From assembly GCA_039621445.1 (NCBI GenBank), contig CP154957.1, forward strand, positions 12,855,462-12,919,461: a DNA stretch of 64,000 nucleotides, in the 5' to 3' direction. The translations under genes and the position numbers were made by a program. The DNA is from Euglena gracilis (lineage: Eukaryota; Euglenida; Euglenophyceae; Euglenales). The notes beneath the pieces are model-generated. The model worked only from the letters and a program-made list of their open reading frames with translations. It ran no database searches and had not been told where the DNA came from. The stretch's first letter is position 1, and each line of letters opens with the position of its first letter. Positions 21,098 through 32,637 of the stretch are shown piece by piece.

Positions 21098-22188
21098 CAA
21101 GCACCTATAGCTAAAATGGCCTAAAATGGCCTAAAATGTCCTAAAATGGCCTAAGATGACTTTTTGACCCCCTATAGGTGGGGGTCCCTAAAATGGCCTA
21201 AAATGGCCTAAAATGGCCTAAAATGGCCTAAAATGGCCTAAAATGGGAAAAATTCTGTTGCGCAACATTTTTTTGTGAACAGCTGAAGCCATTCAGGCAA
21301 TGATTTTCGTGTCTTTTGTTAATGTGGACGGCAAACAGTGGATTTGGTGGAGGAGCCCCACAAGGCCCATGGTTTTATCCCAACTAACACTCGTATCAGT
21401 CCCCAAATCCACAGCCTCAACCTTTTTTTGGTGGCTGAATTTTGAAGGTTTGGACGGATCCTTTTTTCTTACTCCTATCTTGTTGGTGTGCACCGATGTT
21501 TGTTTCGTAAATAATGAAACGGAAGCATGGGGGAAAAGTCAAAAAAGAGATGGAAGATGTTGGAAAAATCTCAATTGAACTATAAAATTCTAGCATTATC
21601 ACATAAATATAACTTTTGTAAGTAAATTTAATATCATTTTTTTGAATACACATTTTATTATTATAGATATTCTATGTATTTTATGTGGATATTTAGTGTG
21701 GGTATTTTATTATTATTGATTTTGTTGATATATTTTCCATATTTATAAAAGATTTTATAGTCATCAATTTTTAATTGTAGAATTATATTAAAATATAATA
21801 TTAACAATATATTTAATGCAGTTTTAGTAAAACAAATAACACATGTTTGCATACAATTTCATTCAATTTCATACAATATTTGGTAATAAAATATATATAA
21901 GTTGAAATTAATAAATATATGTATGAAGTAAAAATGATATTGATATAATATGTAATTGTACAATAATTATTATGTACATTTGTTATTACTGAACAAGAGA
22001 AGGTTTGCACACGTTATGATACTGTTTTCGGGACAAAAATGACCAAAAATTTTGGTTTTCAGAACCCCCACCTATACCTTAAAATGGCCTAAAATGGCCT
22101 TAAATGGCCTAAAATGGCCTAAAATGGCCTAAAATGGCCTAAAATGGCCTAAAATGGGGAAATTTTTAGGCTTGACTATAGGTGCTTG
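21098..22188. mobile_element. 1.09-kb element with 10-bp tandem arrays and AT-rich core
   Basis: The ends are perfect 13-bp inverted repeats, CAAGCACCTATAG and CTATAGGTGCTTG, flanked by identical GTCCCGTA (21090-21097 and 22189-22196). Just inside each end is an array of CCTAAAATGG (21109-21255 and 22078-22160). Both arrays run in the same orientation and are paired with inverted CCCCCACCTATA/TATAGGTGGGGG. The centre (about 21590-22015) is extremely AT-rich. Protein-like frames in it are not convincing, so the element is non-autonomous. Confidence 0.85.
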
Positions 22189-22359
22189 GTCCCGTACTAG
22201 GACCCATCATGCAAGGCACCACACATGCCCCATGCAGGGTTTTTGACCTTTCCCAGGACAGTGAAAAGAATTTTTCAACACTGTCCATTACTTTTTATGA
22301 AATACTTATAGTTACGTAAATCACTGACATGATAACAATTTTATTTTTAAGATCACTTA

Positions 22360-22805
22360 ACCCCCCCCCCAAATAACGGGGCGGGGTGCCCCGTTACTGG
22401 CACCATCTTTTTAACCTCCCCCCCCCTGCCCCGTTATTCGGGCACTACCCATCAAACCATGACAAAAGCTCTCTCCTTTGGAAAGAATCAAAAGGCTGGG
22501 CTATATTATGAAATGATGAGTGTTTCAATCCTGAGATCCGAGACCTTGAATATAGTTTTGAACCCATCCCTCATTCCATTTGCACCTTCCGTCTTTTCTT
22601 TTTCTCCCCAAAACCCGTCGCGAAGCACTCTGGGCAGGCAAGCGTTGTGATAATTTTGTTGTTGCTAACCTCTTGGACCAAAAAAAACAAACAACTGAGG
22701 GTGCCCCGTTGTTGGAACCATCTTTTTCGGCCTACCCCCTGCCCCATTATTTGGGCACTGCCCACTCAAAGGGCACTGCCCCATTATTTGGGGGGGGGGC
22801 GGGTT
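22360..22805. mobile_element. TA-flanked C-run MITE (AAATAACGGGGC motif)
   Basis: The left end ACCCCCCCCCCAAATAACGG and the right end CCATTATTTGGGGGGGGGCGG are inverted, with TA at 22358-22359 and 22806-22807. Internal GGCACC/GCCCCGTTA(C/T) phrases are repeated in both orientations. 446 bp, no transposase. Confidence 0.55.
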
Positions 22806-22833
22806 TAGTTTTGATTGATGTCTTTTTTTCCAG

Positions 22834-22919
22834 ATGGTGCAGGATGTCTTGGTTTTAAGGAAAAGCCTGCATTTGACCGGTTGCTGAAAGCCAATGCTGC
22901 AGCGCAAGAGGATTTATAG
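22834..22919 (+). CDS. Candidate terminal exon, unrecognised
   Basis: A good acceptor (TCTTTTTTTCCAG) precedes a frame reading GAGCLGFKEKPAFDRLLKAN..., ending AAAQEDL-TAG at 22919. It is protein-like and ends at a stop. The upstream exon and the family are unknown. Confidence 0.35.
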
Positions 22920-23224
22920 AGGTTCATCCTTTCTCTTGCCCTCCAAAGCTTCTATTGCAATGCCATTCAACACCCCCGCGACCCTTACATCCCATCACCG
23001 GATTCTCTATTAGAGCTGCAATGGAGGGTTGCCCCCCCTGGTGCTGCGCTGTTGATTAGCTGTTGTTACACATAAAATTAACCAATATGCAATCTGTTCA
23101 TAACAGTCCGGACAAAATTGTCGGGAAACAAAAATGATGGAGAAAAATGATGGGAAAAAATGATGGGAAACCCCTCGATTTCGGAAAAATTAATGACGGG
23201 AAAATTCAACTTTTGGGAAACTGT

Positions 23225-23450
23225 CATGCCCGGGAAACTGTCAGGTTCCCCAGTTCCCCAGGTGCTGGCCAACTTGTCAGCATAGGAGGTTGTCAGGGTC
23301 CCTGGTGCCTGCCAACCCAGGGTCGTTTTCAATTGTCTTTATCTTGAAATGTCCTCCCCGGAAACTGACAGGGTCCAGACCTGCCAGGGTCCCTGGTACC
23401 AGCCAACCTGTCATGATAAGAAGTTGTTAGGGTCCCCGACACTGGACCAA
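23225..23450. repeat. GCCAACCTGTCAG/GTTGTCAGGGTCC repeat
   Basis: The phrase (T/C)CAGGGTCCC(T/C)GGT...GCCAAC(C/T)TGTCA...GAGGTTGTCAGGGTCC repeats with a period of about 60-65 bp. Related stretches lie at 33.18-33.26, 36.90-37.01 and 63.21-63.32 kb. Confidence 0.55.
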
Positions 23451-23499
23451 ATTTTCAGTGTACCACAGTTTTTTTTGTCAATTTACTGTGCCATTTTTT

Positions 23500-25080
23500 T
23501 TTGAAATTTTGACATCAGGATGTTCCAAGTGCAGAAATGATGTTTTTTTTGCAACATCGATCCCCCAAAATGCATGAAATTAAAATTACATTTCCTCCCC
23601 TGTTTTTGTGGGCCATTGGTTTATTCACCCTCTTCATAGATTCAAACTCTTCAGGAAAATTCTTCCAAAGATGTGCAGTCCTCCTCTTTGTATATTTCAG
23701 TCAGAAATCCCTGCTGTTCATCGCATCATCACCCAGGTTTTCCCTCCCTGGTGTGGCATCATTTTTCTTTGCTGCCGCGTTCTTCCAACAAAAGGATTTT
23801 TGGCATCTCCATCGTTCTCAAGTAATTGTGTGGAGATGCTTTGCTTTTTTTTAATTTTGTGTCTGATTTTTGAGTTTAATTTAGTTTGACGAAATGATTT
23901 GAACTTGCTTCAGCAATGCCTGTTTGGGAGTTGGGTGGCATATTCGCTGATACCCCCCAAATGACACCCCATAATCTCCCTCCCCTTAAAGGCAGGGTGG
24001 TCCTCAAGGGATGGGAAAGTTTTTCATTTTCTTAAGGGCCGCCCCGCTCCCCCCCCCCCTTATGCCAAAGGGCCGGCCAAGGGCAGACTCTTGAAAGGGG
24101 TCAAAAATTAAAATGTCGAAAAACACTTTTTTGATTATTTGGGTCGATGGTCCATGGTCCAAGGATGTGAGGAATCAATTTTCTGCCGATGTCGACCTGT
24201 TCTCGCCAAAATGCCTTCATTTCATTTGGATTTTTCATGGAATGTGCTGGGACAGCAGAGTTTATTATTTCCTTGAGGACTGCTCAGAAGGACCCGACTT
24301 TTCCCCACATTTTTTTGAGCACCGCCAAAAAAATTCTCTGAGCCCCATCCCAGGTACATTGTTTTAACACATTTATGGTCATTCGACCACTCAACGAGAG
24401 ACATTAACTCTGCGTTCCCTGCGCCAATGAAATGAGTGGTCATGATTGTGTGACTGGTGGTGATGGTGTGACTGGGCGTGATTGCAAACACGTATGAAAT
24501 GACTGGGCGTGACTGGGTCTGGGCATGACTGGGTCTGGGGTTCTGTATATATGACCATAGGTGCTTGCCTGTCATAAATCCACAAACATCTGTGCTTGCC
24601 TGTCATAAATCCACAAACATCTTTGATTGATAATGACTGTGACATTTTTTTTTGAGATTAATCATACCGCCGATGTCTTTTACCCACCATTCAACCCAAA
24701 AAAGCTTTGGTCTGTGAATGTCAACAGTGGTTCATCCAAAGATGAAAAACTTTGACCATAAACAAAGCAGTCAAAGTATCGACAAGCATTCCCAACCAGC
24801 CTTTAATGCCAAAGTCCTTGCTTAAATTTTTGACCGAATTGTATATAGTTTTTTGTGTGTCTCGTTATCCCTATTCCCATTTTCCACCAAACCTTTCCGC
24901 CTCCTTACCCTCCCTCTTATGACCAGAGGTCGTAGCTGACCTGCACGCTGTCCATCTCATCCCCTCGCTGTTTGTGACCGTTTGCATGAGAAGTGTAGTT
25001 GGTGGATGCAACAACCATCCACAACCGAGGAATGTTTTCTCCTTTCGCTGCATCATGTGGCACTGCACTCGAAGGAGCTT
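23500..25080. other. No certain gene
   Basis: AT-richer sequence with short frames (for example around 23590-23830 and 24113-24360) that I cannot support as exons. 24430-24640 contains short tandem repeats (GACTGGGCGTGACTGGG; CTTGCCTGTCATAAATCCACAAACATCT, about 39 bp, twice). Confidence 0.3.
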
Positions 25081-25124
25081 CTTTAATGAACAGCAGAAGT
25101 GTTCAGGAAATCCTCCATGTATTA

Positions 25125-25508
25125 CAGGGTGTATAAAAATTATGGTTGACAAAAATTTTGGGGGGGTACCAGAAATTTTCCATATTTTTTTGCTGTGATT
25201 TTTGACCGGTGTTGGCTTTCTCAGCTCAAAACGGCAAAAAATGCCTGAGAAATAGTCGAAAATGCCTCGGAAAATTGCATAAATGGCATAAATGTTGGTA
25301 AGTATCGATCCTTGATAACATTTTGCAGGTCAAATTGCCAGAATTTGTTAAATTTCCCCAAGAAAGGTGGGCAAAACAATGCGACAGATGCCAAAAAAAA
25401 GGGGTAAGGAGTGGATGGGTACCAAATTTTACCAAAGTTTTACAAAAATATTTTTGCCGTATTTTTTTTTGCCGTAATTTTTGTCTCCCCTAATTTTTGC
25501 CTACCCTG
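25125..25508. mobile_element. Possible element, CAGGGTGTATAAAAATTATG end
   Basis: CAGGGTGTATAAAAATTA at the left faces TAATTTTTGCCTACCCTG at the right, an imperfect inverted pair. The same left end occurs at 18303. No matching flanking duplication is seen, so the right boundary is doubtful. Confidence 0.35.
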
Positions 25509-26194
25509 CAGTTCTTTCGTCAGCTTTCATCTGACGTCCATAACATAATCTTAATGAAATTTAAGGGATGCACCTGCCAATTAAGCCTGCACCATGCGAT
25601 TGTGCATCTTTTGCTTTTGCTTTTGTCACTGGTTTCGAGTGGCAAATTTTTATTTTCCCCAGAGCCTTTTTTGTGAACTTTTTTTTTGGATTTGCGTGTG
25701 ATTTTGAAGTGCTTTATTTTGCGAGAACGGATGTAAATCATTGTTGTGTTAGATATGATGAAACAAATAAATATTTTCCAGCACAAATTTGTAGCTCTTA
25801 GGAGCAAACAAATTTGCGTGGACTATGCTCAATTGCCTTTCCTCGTTTCTGCTCGAATTTATTTGCACCATTTATTTTGCATTTTGCTGAACTGCAAATT
25901 CTGTTGAATTGTCCATTGTTGCATCTTTTCCTTCGCTCATTTCCATCGGAAGATGAGAGGACGAGGACACCACTGTGAGCTCCTCGTTCTTCCAAAATCA
26001 AGCAGTTTTTTGGGGGGGGCAGGGAACCTGCTCCGTCCAATATTAAATCACCCCAGGCCTCCTTTCCTGTGTGATGCGTCTCCTTCCATCGGTCCACCCA
26101 CCACCGACGTTCCACAGCCATCATGTCCCTGGTGCCTCGGTGATATCCTGATTAAGCTGTGGTGAGATGATAGGTTTGCTTTGGGGCGTTTGGG

Positions 26195-26295
26195 AGGGAG
26201 GGGGGGGGTAGGGTGGGTGGGTCCGCCGGACCCCCCTCCCCCCCCCCCCCGGGGGGGGTCCCCCCGGAGGGGGGTGGGATATACTTTTCGCTGCT
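26195..26295. mobile_element. Truncated copy of the 20.66-kb element
   Basis: GGGTAGGGTGGGTGGGTCCGCCGGACCCCC...GGAGGGGGGTGGGATATACTTTTCG is nearly identical to the left half of the 20656-20940 element. It lacks the CAGGG end and the right half. Confidence 0.6.
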
Positions 26296-26615
26296 TCATC
26301 TTTTATGGTTTCGGAGGTCCCCAAAATTTGGAATCTTGGCTTTTCCCCCCTGAAACTCTGCAGAGGCTGGTTTCTGTAGATCCTCTGGGTGACTGGATAT
26401 AGAGCCCATTGGATTTTCAGGGACCAAAGGAAATTCGGAAACCAGGCTTGGGGGATAATCAGTTCCAAACTCTGAAGATTAGCAATGTTTGAAACGAATT
26501 TGGTATTTTTTCCCTACTGCAGTTCAAATTCAAATTACAATCAGTGGTGGTTTAAAAATTATTGAATTGTTTTTTTTGCAAAGCGGTTTTGCAAATATTT
26601 TTTTGGGGTGTGGGA

Positions 26616-28387
26616 CAGACATTCATTTAGTGTGGTACACCAAGGCTGTCATTTTGTGGTTCACCTGTGGACACCAAATTTTTTTTGTGGTTCGCGTGCG
26701 GACACCAAAAAAATATTTGTGGTTCACATGTGGACACCAAAACACATTTTGCCACCGTCTGCTGACATTTTCATCATTATCTTTCTCCTCAACAGCAATG
26801 AAGCAACAAAGAAAACCGCGTATTATCACCATGATCCCAGCTCCGTTCCCGGAATTTTTTTTAATTAGCGAGCGACTGGATTTCTAGTTTCCGAATCACG
26901 TCCGTTTGACCACCAACTCCCCGCCAGGCCCGAGCTATTCACCCGCGAAGGGGTCCAAACTGGGTAGGATTCCCCCCCCGGTTTTATATTTGGGTGGAAA
27001 TTCCAAGACCTCCACGGGGGTTTTATATTTGGGGGGTTTTTACTTTTGGTCGGAAAAATCAACTTCCTGGCAGGATCCAGTAGTCACTTTTTCGGTCCAA
27101 AATCACAAATACGCCCACCCTTGGGGTCCAAAAATTTCACTTTTCGGGCGAGGGAGCAATTTTCACACGTTTTTGGTAAAAATTGCTCCCAAATCTGCCA
27201 AAAATCACAATTTCAGAAGAGATTTTGTCGAAAAATTTTCCTTCCGGAGCTTCGCGCCAAAGGGGGGGGGTTTAGATTCGGGCAGGATTTCAAGGTCCTT
27301 AGGAGGGTTTTATATTTGGGGGGGTTGTATTTGGAGGGGGTTTATATTTGGGGAGGGTTACCCTTAGATAAGGCATTCCAAGGGCTTCATTTTAGGTCTC
27401 CGGACATTTCCTCCTTTTTTTCATTTGACTCCCCACCATTTTCGAGAAATTTCAATTTGGAAATTTCGATTTTTTGAGCAGATTTTTTGAGCAAAAAAAC
27501 GGCAAAAAAACACCGCAAAATGGTCGTTTTGGGCACAAAAGCGCGCCAGAACACGGGCCAGGCGTGTCGGCGGCCAAAACGGCGAACGGGGGGCGATAGA
27601 GGGCCTCCAGGGGTACATTTCCTCATTGAGACACTTCCGGGGATAATGTACGTTTTCTCGAGATATTTTCGAAAAATCGATTTTTTGACCGATTTTTGGA
27701 CCAGTCGGAAGGGGGGGGGTAATATTTGGGGGGGGGTATTCTGATTTCCCCGCAACTCCCCGCCTAGCCCAAGTTTCAGCCATTTTTCGGCAAATTTTGG
27801 CCATTTTGTACAGTTTGGCCTGTTTTGACTCAGCTGTTTTAGGCCATTTTTGTGTTAAAATGGTGGAAAAAAGTCGAAAAATATTTTTTTGCTCGAAACG
27901 ATTTTTTTTTGGCCTCCCAAACCTGGAAAAACTGTTTTTGAGCCGAAAATGAGTGTTTTCCGACCTCCCGGCGCCCCGTTTTTGGCCCGGAACCCATGCG
28001 AGGCTCAATGTGAAATTTTGCATTCAACGGCGAGAAGTTCTGGCGACCGCCCCCCTCCTCCGAGATTCCCATACAAGCCTGGGGGTGTGATTCGCTGCCA
28101 CACTTTACGGATTGAGCCGGAGCCAAGATCCACAACTTGGCTGAGGTGTCTCAAGATCAACCCGTTTTCAGTTGTAAAACTCAATTTTTTTCCATCCTCA
28201 ATCAAGATTTGTGGGTAACAAAAATTTTTATGGACACCAAGAATTTTTTTGTGGTTCACCTGTGGACACCAAAAAATTTTTTGTGGTTCACATGTGGACA
28301 CCAAAATTTTTTTGTGGTTCACTTGTGGACACCAAAAAAAAATTGTGGTTCACACGTCTTTTGTGAACCACACTAAATGAGTGTCTG
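26616..28387. mobile_element. CAGACATTCA-end element with GTGGACACC arrays
   Basis: The left end CAGACATTCATTTAGTGTGG and the right end CCACACTAAATGAGTGTCTG are inverted (one mismatch). Flanks GTGTGGGA and GTGTGGAT agree at 6 of 8. Near both ends are tandem copies of GTGGTTCAC(A/C)TGTGGACACC with A/T runs, period about 32. The middle holds C/G-run blocks with repeated GGTTTTATATTTGGG (26975-27360). No transposase was recognised in 1.77 kb. Confidence 0.6.
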
Positions 28388-28439
28388 GTGTGGATGTTAA
28401 TTTTGTTTTATTGTTTGCAATTTTGTACGTCACCCTGTC

Positions 28440-29050
28440 CCCCCCATCATACAATTGGGACCAATGAGCGATTCTGCCTCTGACCCTGTGGACCTGGCAG
28501 GGAATTCTGGTCATTCCGCGGCGTGGAGGGGTTACTGAGGCAAAAATCAGTCAAAAAATAAATATAAGTCAGTCACTCCGAAAAGACCAGTCAGTCATCC
28601 TCCCCCGGTGAGTGGGGTCGGACAATCCTTTAGCGATGGTACTGTCAGGCCACAACAGAAAAATGGCATCCTCATACAAATGGGCACCCTGGGGGCGGGG
28701 TACGACGCATCGGTACCCAAGTTTCGGGCGGTCCCAGTAACCACCTGGGAAAGATGGGGTTTGATAGGGATGGGGCTAGGGTTGCGATTTAGGCCTAAAT
28801 GTATTATTTGTAGCTGTCCACAAAATTTGACATGCAGGTTAGGCCCTATTTTAGGCCTGATTCTGTGGATTTTGCGACGAATTTCGATGTCCCTATCCAA
28901 TTCCTTTTCATGAGGGCCCTTGCCCCCCTTGGGGATGGAGTCAGCCAGGATTGGTTGAAAGTGGCCACCTGACGCCGAAGGTGCTTGAATTTTTTTTTGG
29001 ATTTTTGACCAAAATACTTTTATTTTTGGCCATTTTTGGCCGAGTGGCCA
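28440..29050. other. No gene recognised
   Basis: Mixed-composition sequence with a run of TAGG-containing phrases (GGTTAGGCC, TTTAGGCCT) at 28780-28860 also found at about 59.03 kb. No protein-like frame could be supported. Confidence 0.3.
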
Positions 29051-29061
29051 AAGTGACCAAC

Positions 29062-29721
29062 CAGGGATTTTCTTAAGCCGGAGGGGACCCTACCCCTGTT
29101 GGTGGGGGGGGGGGGGGCGGACTGCCCCCCCCCACCTGCCAAGGGGGGTCCAGACCGACCCTGGGGGGGGGTACCCAGGGACCCCCCAAAAAGGTCAATT
29201 TTTTCTTCTGGCCTTCGCACCAACTTTTTTTTGCATTTTTTAAAAAAATTGCCCAAAAAGTACCCAAAATGGCATTTTTGGCTGTTTTTGGGGATTAAAA
29301 TTTTTCGGCCCAGCGCTTTGCGCCGGGCCGATCACCCAGACAGACCGCGCCACTGTTCAGCCCCCCCCCCCCTGCTGGACCAGAGGGGGGTCCTACCCCC
29401 CCCCCCCCCCCCGGCACCTGCCCTTATATCGAAGCCTGGGGGGTTCTCTAAAATGAATTCGGGCTGGACCAAAAAAAATTTTGGTGCAAAGTGCCGAAAA
29501 TTTTGGAAAAGGGGGGGGGAAATGGCCAAAAGTTGCATTTTTGGGTGTTTTTTAGGTGCTCACCTCCAAATTTTGGCTGAAAAATTCCAAGCTGGATTTG
29601 GGATTATTTGAGGCATTTTTTTTTGGGTGCCCACCGCGTCCAGCTCCCAGCCGACCAGATCTCCCCCCCCCCACCCCCAAGGGTAGGAGATCCCCCCCCT
29701 GGGTCCTCAAGAAAACCCCTG
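29062..29721. mobile_element. CAGGG-end element, 660 bp
   Basis: Ends are CAGGGATTTTCTTAAGCCGG and CTCAAGAAAACCCCTG. Flanks are TGACCAAC and TGACCGAC (7 of 8). It is the longest member here, with several C/G-run hairpins and the phrase CGGCCCAGCGC-TTTGCGCCGGGCCG, a near-palindrome. It contains the GCCCAAAAAGTACCCAAAATGG core shared with 15.65 kb. Confidence 0.75.
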
Positions 29722-30639
29722 TGACCGACCCTCCCGGGGGGAGGTAGGAAGTGGATTTGAAATTTGACTGACTGGTGTTTTGAAAGTGGAAAGCAACCCC
29801 CCTCCCCCCAGGGGGTCGGTAAGCAATGGTATGGGCCTGAACTGACGATTCCAGGAGGCCCAAGGAGAGACAAACAAACATCAAAATTTTTTTTATTTCA
29901 CATGATTTCATTCATAATTCAAACCACGCCAAGAAAGTCATATATCGATGGGGCAGGTGCCCTTTGTGCCCTCCCACACCTCCCTGCCAGGGCTGTACAG
30001 GAATCCCCAAAACGGTTCCAAAACGGTTGACCCCCCATCCACCCCCATCCTCCCCTTCGCATATTTCCGGGGACGCCGATTTTTAGGTCAAAATCTTCCT
30101 TTGGTGCCTTTGGCACCGAAGGGGTTTTTATTTGGGCTGTGCATTGGTGGGTGGGGGGTTGGCTCACAACAGGCCTTCCTGCACAGCCCTGCTTCCTACC
30201 CTCCAGTTGTGTGTCAAAGGAATGGTACTCGTACTCGTAGGTACTCTAGTATCCCTTGCAAACACCACTGTGAATTGAGCTCTTTTTTTTGAATGGTTCA
30301 TTTTCGTTGTTCACGGTGCTTCATCAAATGCCACATTCTACAGCAGTTTCAGAAAAAATTTTCCCCAGTGATTTGTAACTGTTTTTTGTTCAGAGTTCCC
30401 TGTTCAGGGTAATACCATGTAGTGTTTCTTTACTGTTTAGGGCGTTGCGCAGAAAGCCGACCTGCGAGGCTGTGACTGGGACGTGAAAATTTTCTGCAAG
30501 GGCTGTCGTCGATTTTGGGGGTGTTAGGTGGGTAGGTGAGTGGTTCTGGTTGTGGTGTGGTGTTGTTCTGTGGTGCCTCGCCACAGAACCCCTTCTCTTC
30601 CTGTCACTGGCCGACCATCTTGAGCTCTCCCCGTGAATC

Positions 30640-30765
30640 TGCAGGTGCGCTGAGGGGCTTCGTCCTCACCCAGCCCGCTCGCGCTGGCTCCGGCATGCGG
30701 CCCACCGAGGCATCCGACAGGCGCTCTCGCGGCCAGGGCTTTCTCGACCCTTGGGATCCGTTGCC
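30640..30765 (+). CDS. Possible CpG-rich exon, unrecognised
   Basis: After CTGCAG the frame GALRGFVLTQPARAGSGMRP...GQGFLDPWDPL has the CpG-rich base use of the transporter exons. It ends in a C-run. No family is recognised, and the minus strand is also open, so support is weak. Confidence 0.25.
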
Positions 30766-30769
30766 CTCC

Positions 30770-32000
30770 CCCCCCCCCCCCCGCCCACATGATGGTCTGC
30801 TTTCCCGACTCAGAGCTTTCCCGGTCCAGAAACCCTCATTGCCCTTTCCCTGTTGCGATTGCCCCCACCATCCATTCACTGACCCCTGCCCCCCGGGGGG
30901 ATGGGTGGTGTGGGGTTTTGAGAGTGGGTGGGTGGATTTGGGCCGCTGGACCCCCTCGCCCCGGGTGGGTTGTGCCTTGGGTCAGGGGTCAGCCCAACCG
31001 TTCCGGAGGCAGGGTTGGCCAAAAAAAGTCGAGGTTTCTGATCGATTTTGGGTGGTTTTGGGCTGGGTGAGTGAATGGGTGGTCCCTGGGGAGGAGCGTA
31101 GTGGGTGGCTGGGGCTTCAAAAAGAAAAGTGGGTAGTTGGGGTTTGGCCCGGCAAAAAAAAAAGTGCCATTCCCCCCCTCAATCTATGGCCCCACTTATT
31201 CTGCCAAATTGTCTTCTTTTACGCGGGTTGGTGATAAGAAAAGCCCTTTTTGCAGTTCTTCGCGGGCGTCACGGGGCACGTTCCGGGGTGTGTTCATGGC
31301 TTTGCCCCCAACTCCTCAACGCACCGTGACAACCAGTGGCCAGGTGCACATTGGCCATAACGGCTGCCAGCTGACCACACTGAGTATTGGGCTGGAATTA
31401 AACTACACACCCTATTTGTCTCCCTTTCGAGCTCTGCCAGACCCCCTTGGTGACAGTCAGAGGGAGTGCCCCGTGTCAACCGCATTTTTTCCATACCCAA
31501 AATGCCATTTTTTTTATGGTACAATGCACACGACGGCATGTCCATGACCCCCCCTCGTGTTAAGTGTACTTTCCCCGTACTTTGGCGTGTCAAGGACAAG
31601 GGAGGGGGGATGTGACAATCAAGGGGTGGGTTGCTGGTCACCCACCCCATCATTGACATTATTTTCTGGCCAGCTTCGGCACATGATAAAAATTATCATT
31701 GTGCATGTAATTTTTTAGGGATTTTAGTACCCCAACCTCTATTTATCACCTGTGGGGGGTGACAACAGGGGGGCAGGGGTGAAAAAGCGGGGGGGGGGTC
31801 ACGTTGGCTGCCTGGCAGCAACCATCCAGTGATTTTCTGCTGCTATGATTGCCCTGACATTCACTCCAGACTGGACAGATGGACAAGCTTCGAACACATT
31901 CCAGGGATTCGGATTCTGCCCACCCGACTGTGGAGCGTCGCCGGGTCGTGGGGGTTGCGCCCCGTTCTTCTTTTTGGAAGACACAGGAATTCTTTGTTTG
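30770..32000. other. Upstream region of transporter A, unclear coding
   Basis: Long plus-strand frames occur (30536-31234, 31137-31547, 31845-32017) but they cross G/C runs and match nothing I recognise. A 5' exon of transporter A could lie here. The segment ending SDDEVQ just before the 32018 element is the best candidate. Confidence 0.25.
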
Positions 32001-32017
32001 CGTCGGATGATGAGGTA

Positions 32018-32395
32018 CAGGTTTCTGCTTAAGGGGTCGCATTACCCCCGGGGGGGACTCGACTGCGGTAGTCCAATTTTAGCCAGTGGAAATCCCACTG
32101 GACCCCCCCCCCCCCCGGGGTCTGCTAGGAGGGCTTATTAGCGTGAAAAAAATTCCAGTGACCGGTGTGAATGGCTGAAAATTTTTGGGACTCCCAACAC
32201 GTGTCAAAAAGCCCATTTTTCACCATTTTTGGGTTTTTTTTGGGAACAAAATCAGCCAAAAGAAAACACAGTAAAAACCTCATTTCCGGGACCCCGGACC
32301 CGGGGTGGGGATCTGGGGACTTTTTTTTTTCAGTGTCCAGCAAAATGGCTCGCCAGTGGACCCCCCCCCCCCAGGGGTCCTTAAGCAAAAGCCTG
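32018..32395. mobile_element. CAGG-end element, 378 bp
   Basis: CAGGTTTCTGCTTAAGG on the left and CCTTAAGCAAAAGCCTG on the right are inverted. Flanks ATGAGGTA and ACGAGGTG agree at 6 of 8. The left end gives a TACAG|GTTTCT donor and the right flanking copy a GACGAG|GTG acceptor, so it could be spliced with addition of two codons if it lies in an exon. The interior holds the CATTTTTCACCATTTTTGGG core. Confidence 0.65.
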
Positions 32396-32516
32396 ACGAG
32401 GTGGATGCCATTTGGCCTGTGCGATAAACCGCATGAGGTTTTGCGGATGAGCAGCTGGTGGCGGCAGTCAAAAAAGGATTCCACTGGTCGCCCAGGGCCC
32501 CTCGCTGCTCCCGCAG

Positions 32517-32637
32517 GGCTGCGGTCGCTGGACAGCCAGACCGCCTTCCTGGCGGAGGTGGCAGGTCACGCCGAGGGCTACGCCACCCACCCGTTCCGCG
32601 CCGGCTTCTTCACGCTGACCAACACCATCCTGCCCAG
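32517..32637 (+). CDS. Permease A exon: N-terminus into TM1
   Basis: Acceptor CTCCCGCAG; frame LRSLDSQTAFLAEVAG, then [19 protein letters not shown]; donor CCCAG|GCGCTG. Joining to the next exon (AG + A) keeps the frame. Gene B has TM1 uninterrupted in one exon, so this intron is specific to A. Confidence 0.65.
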
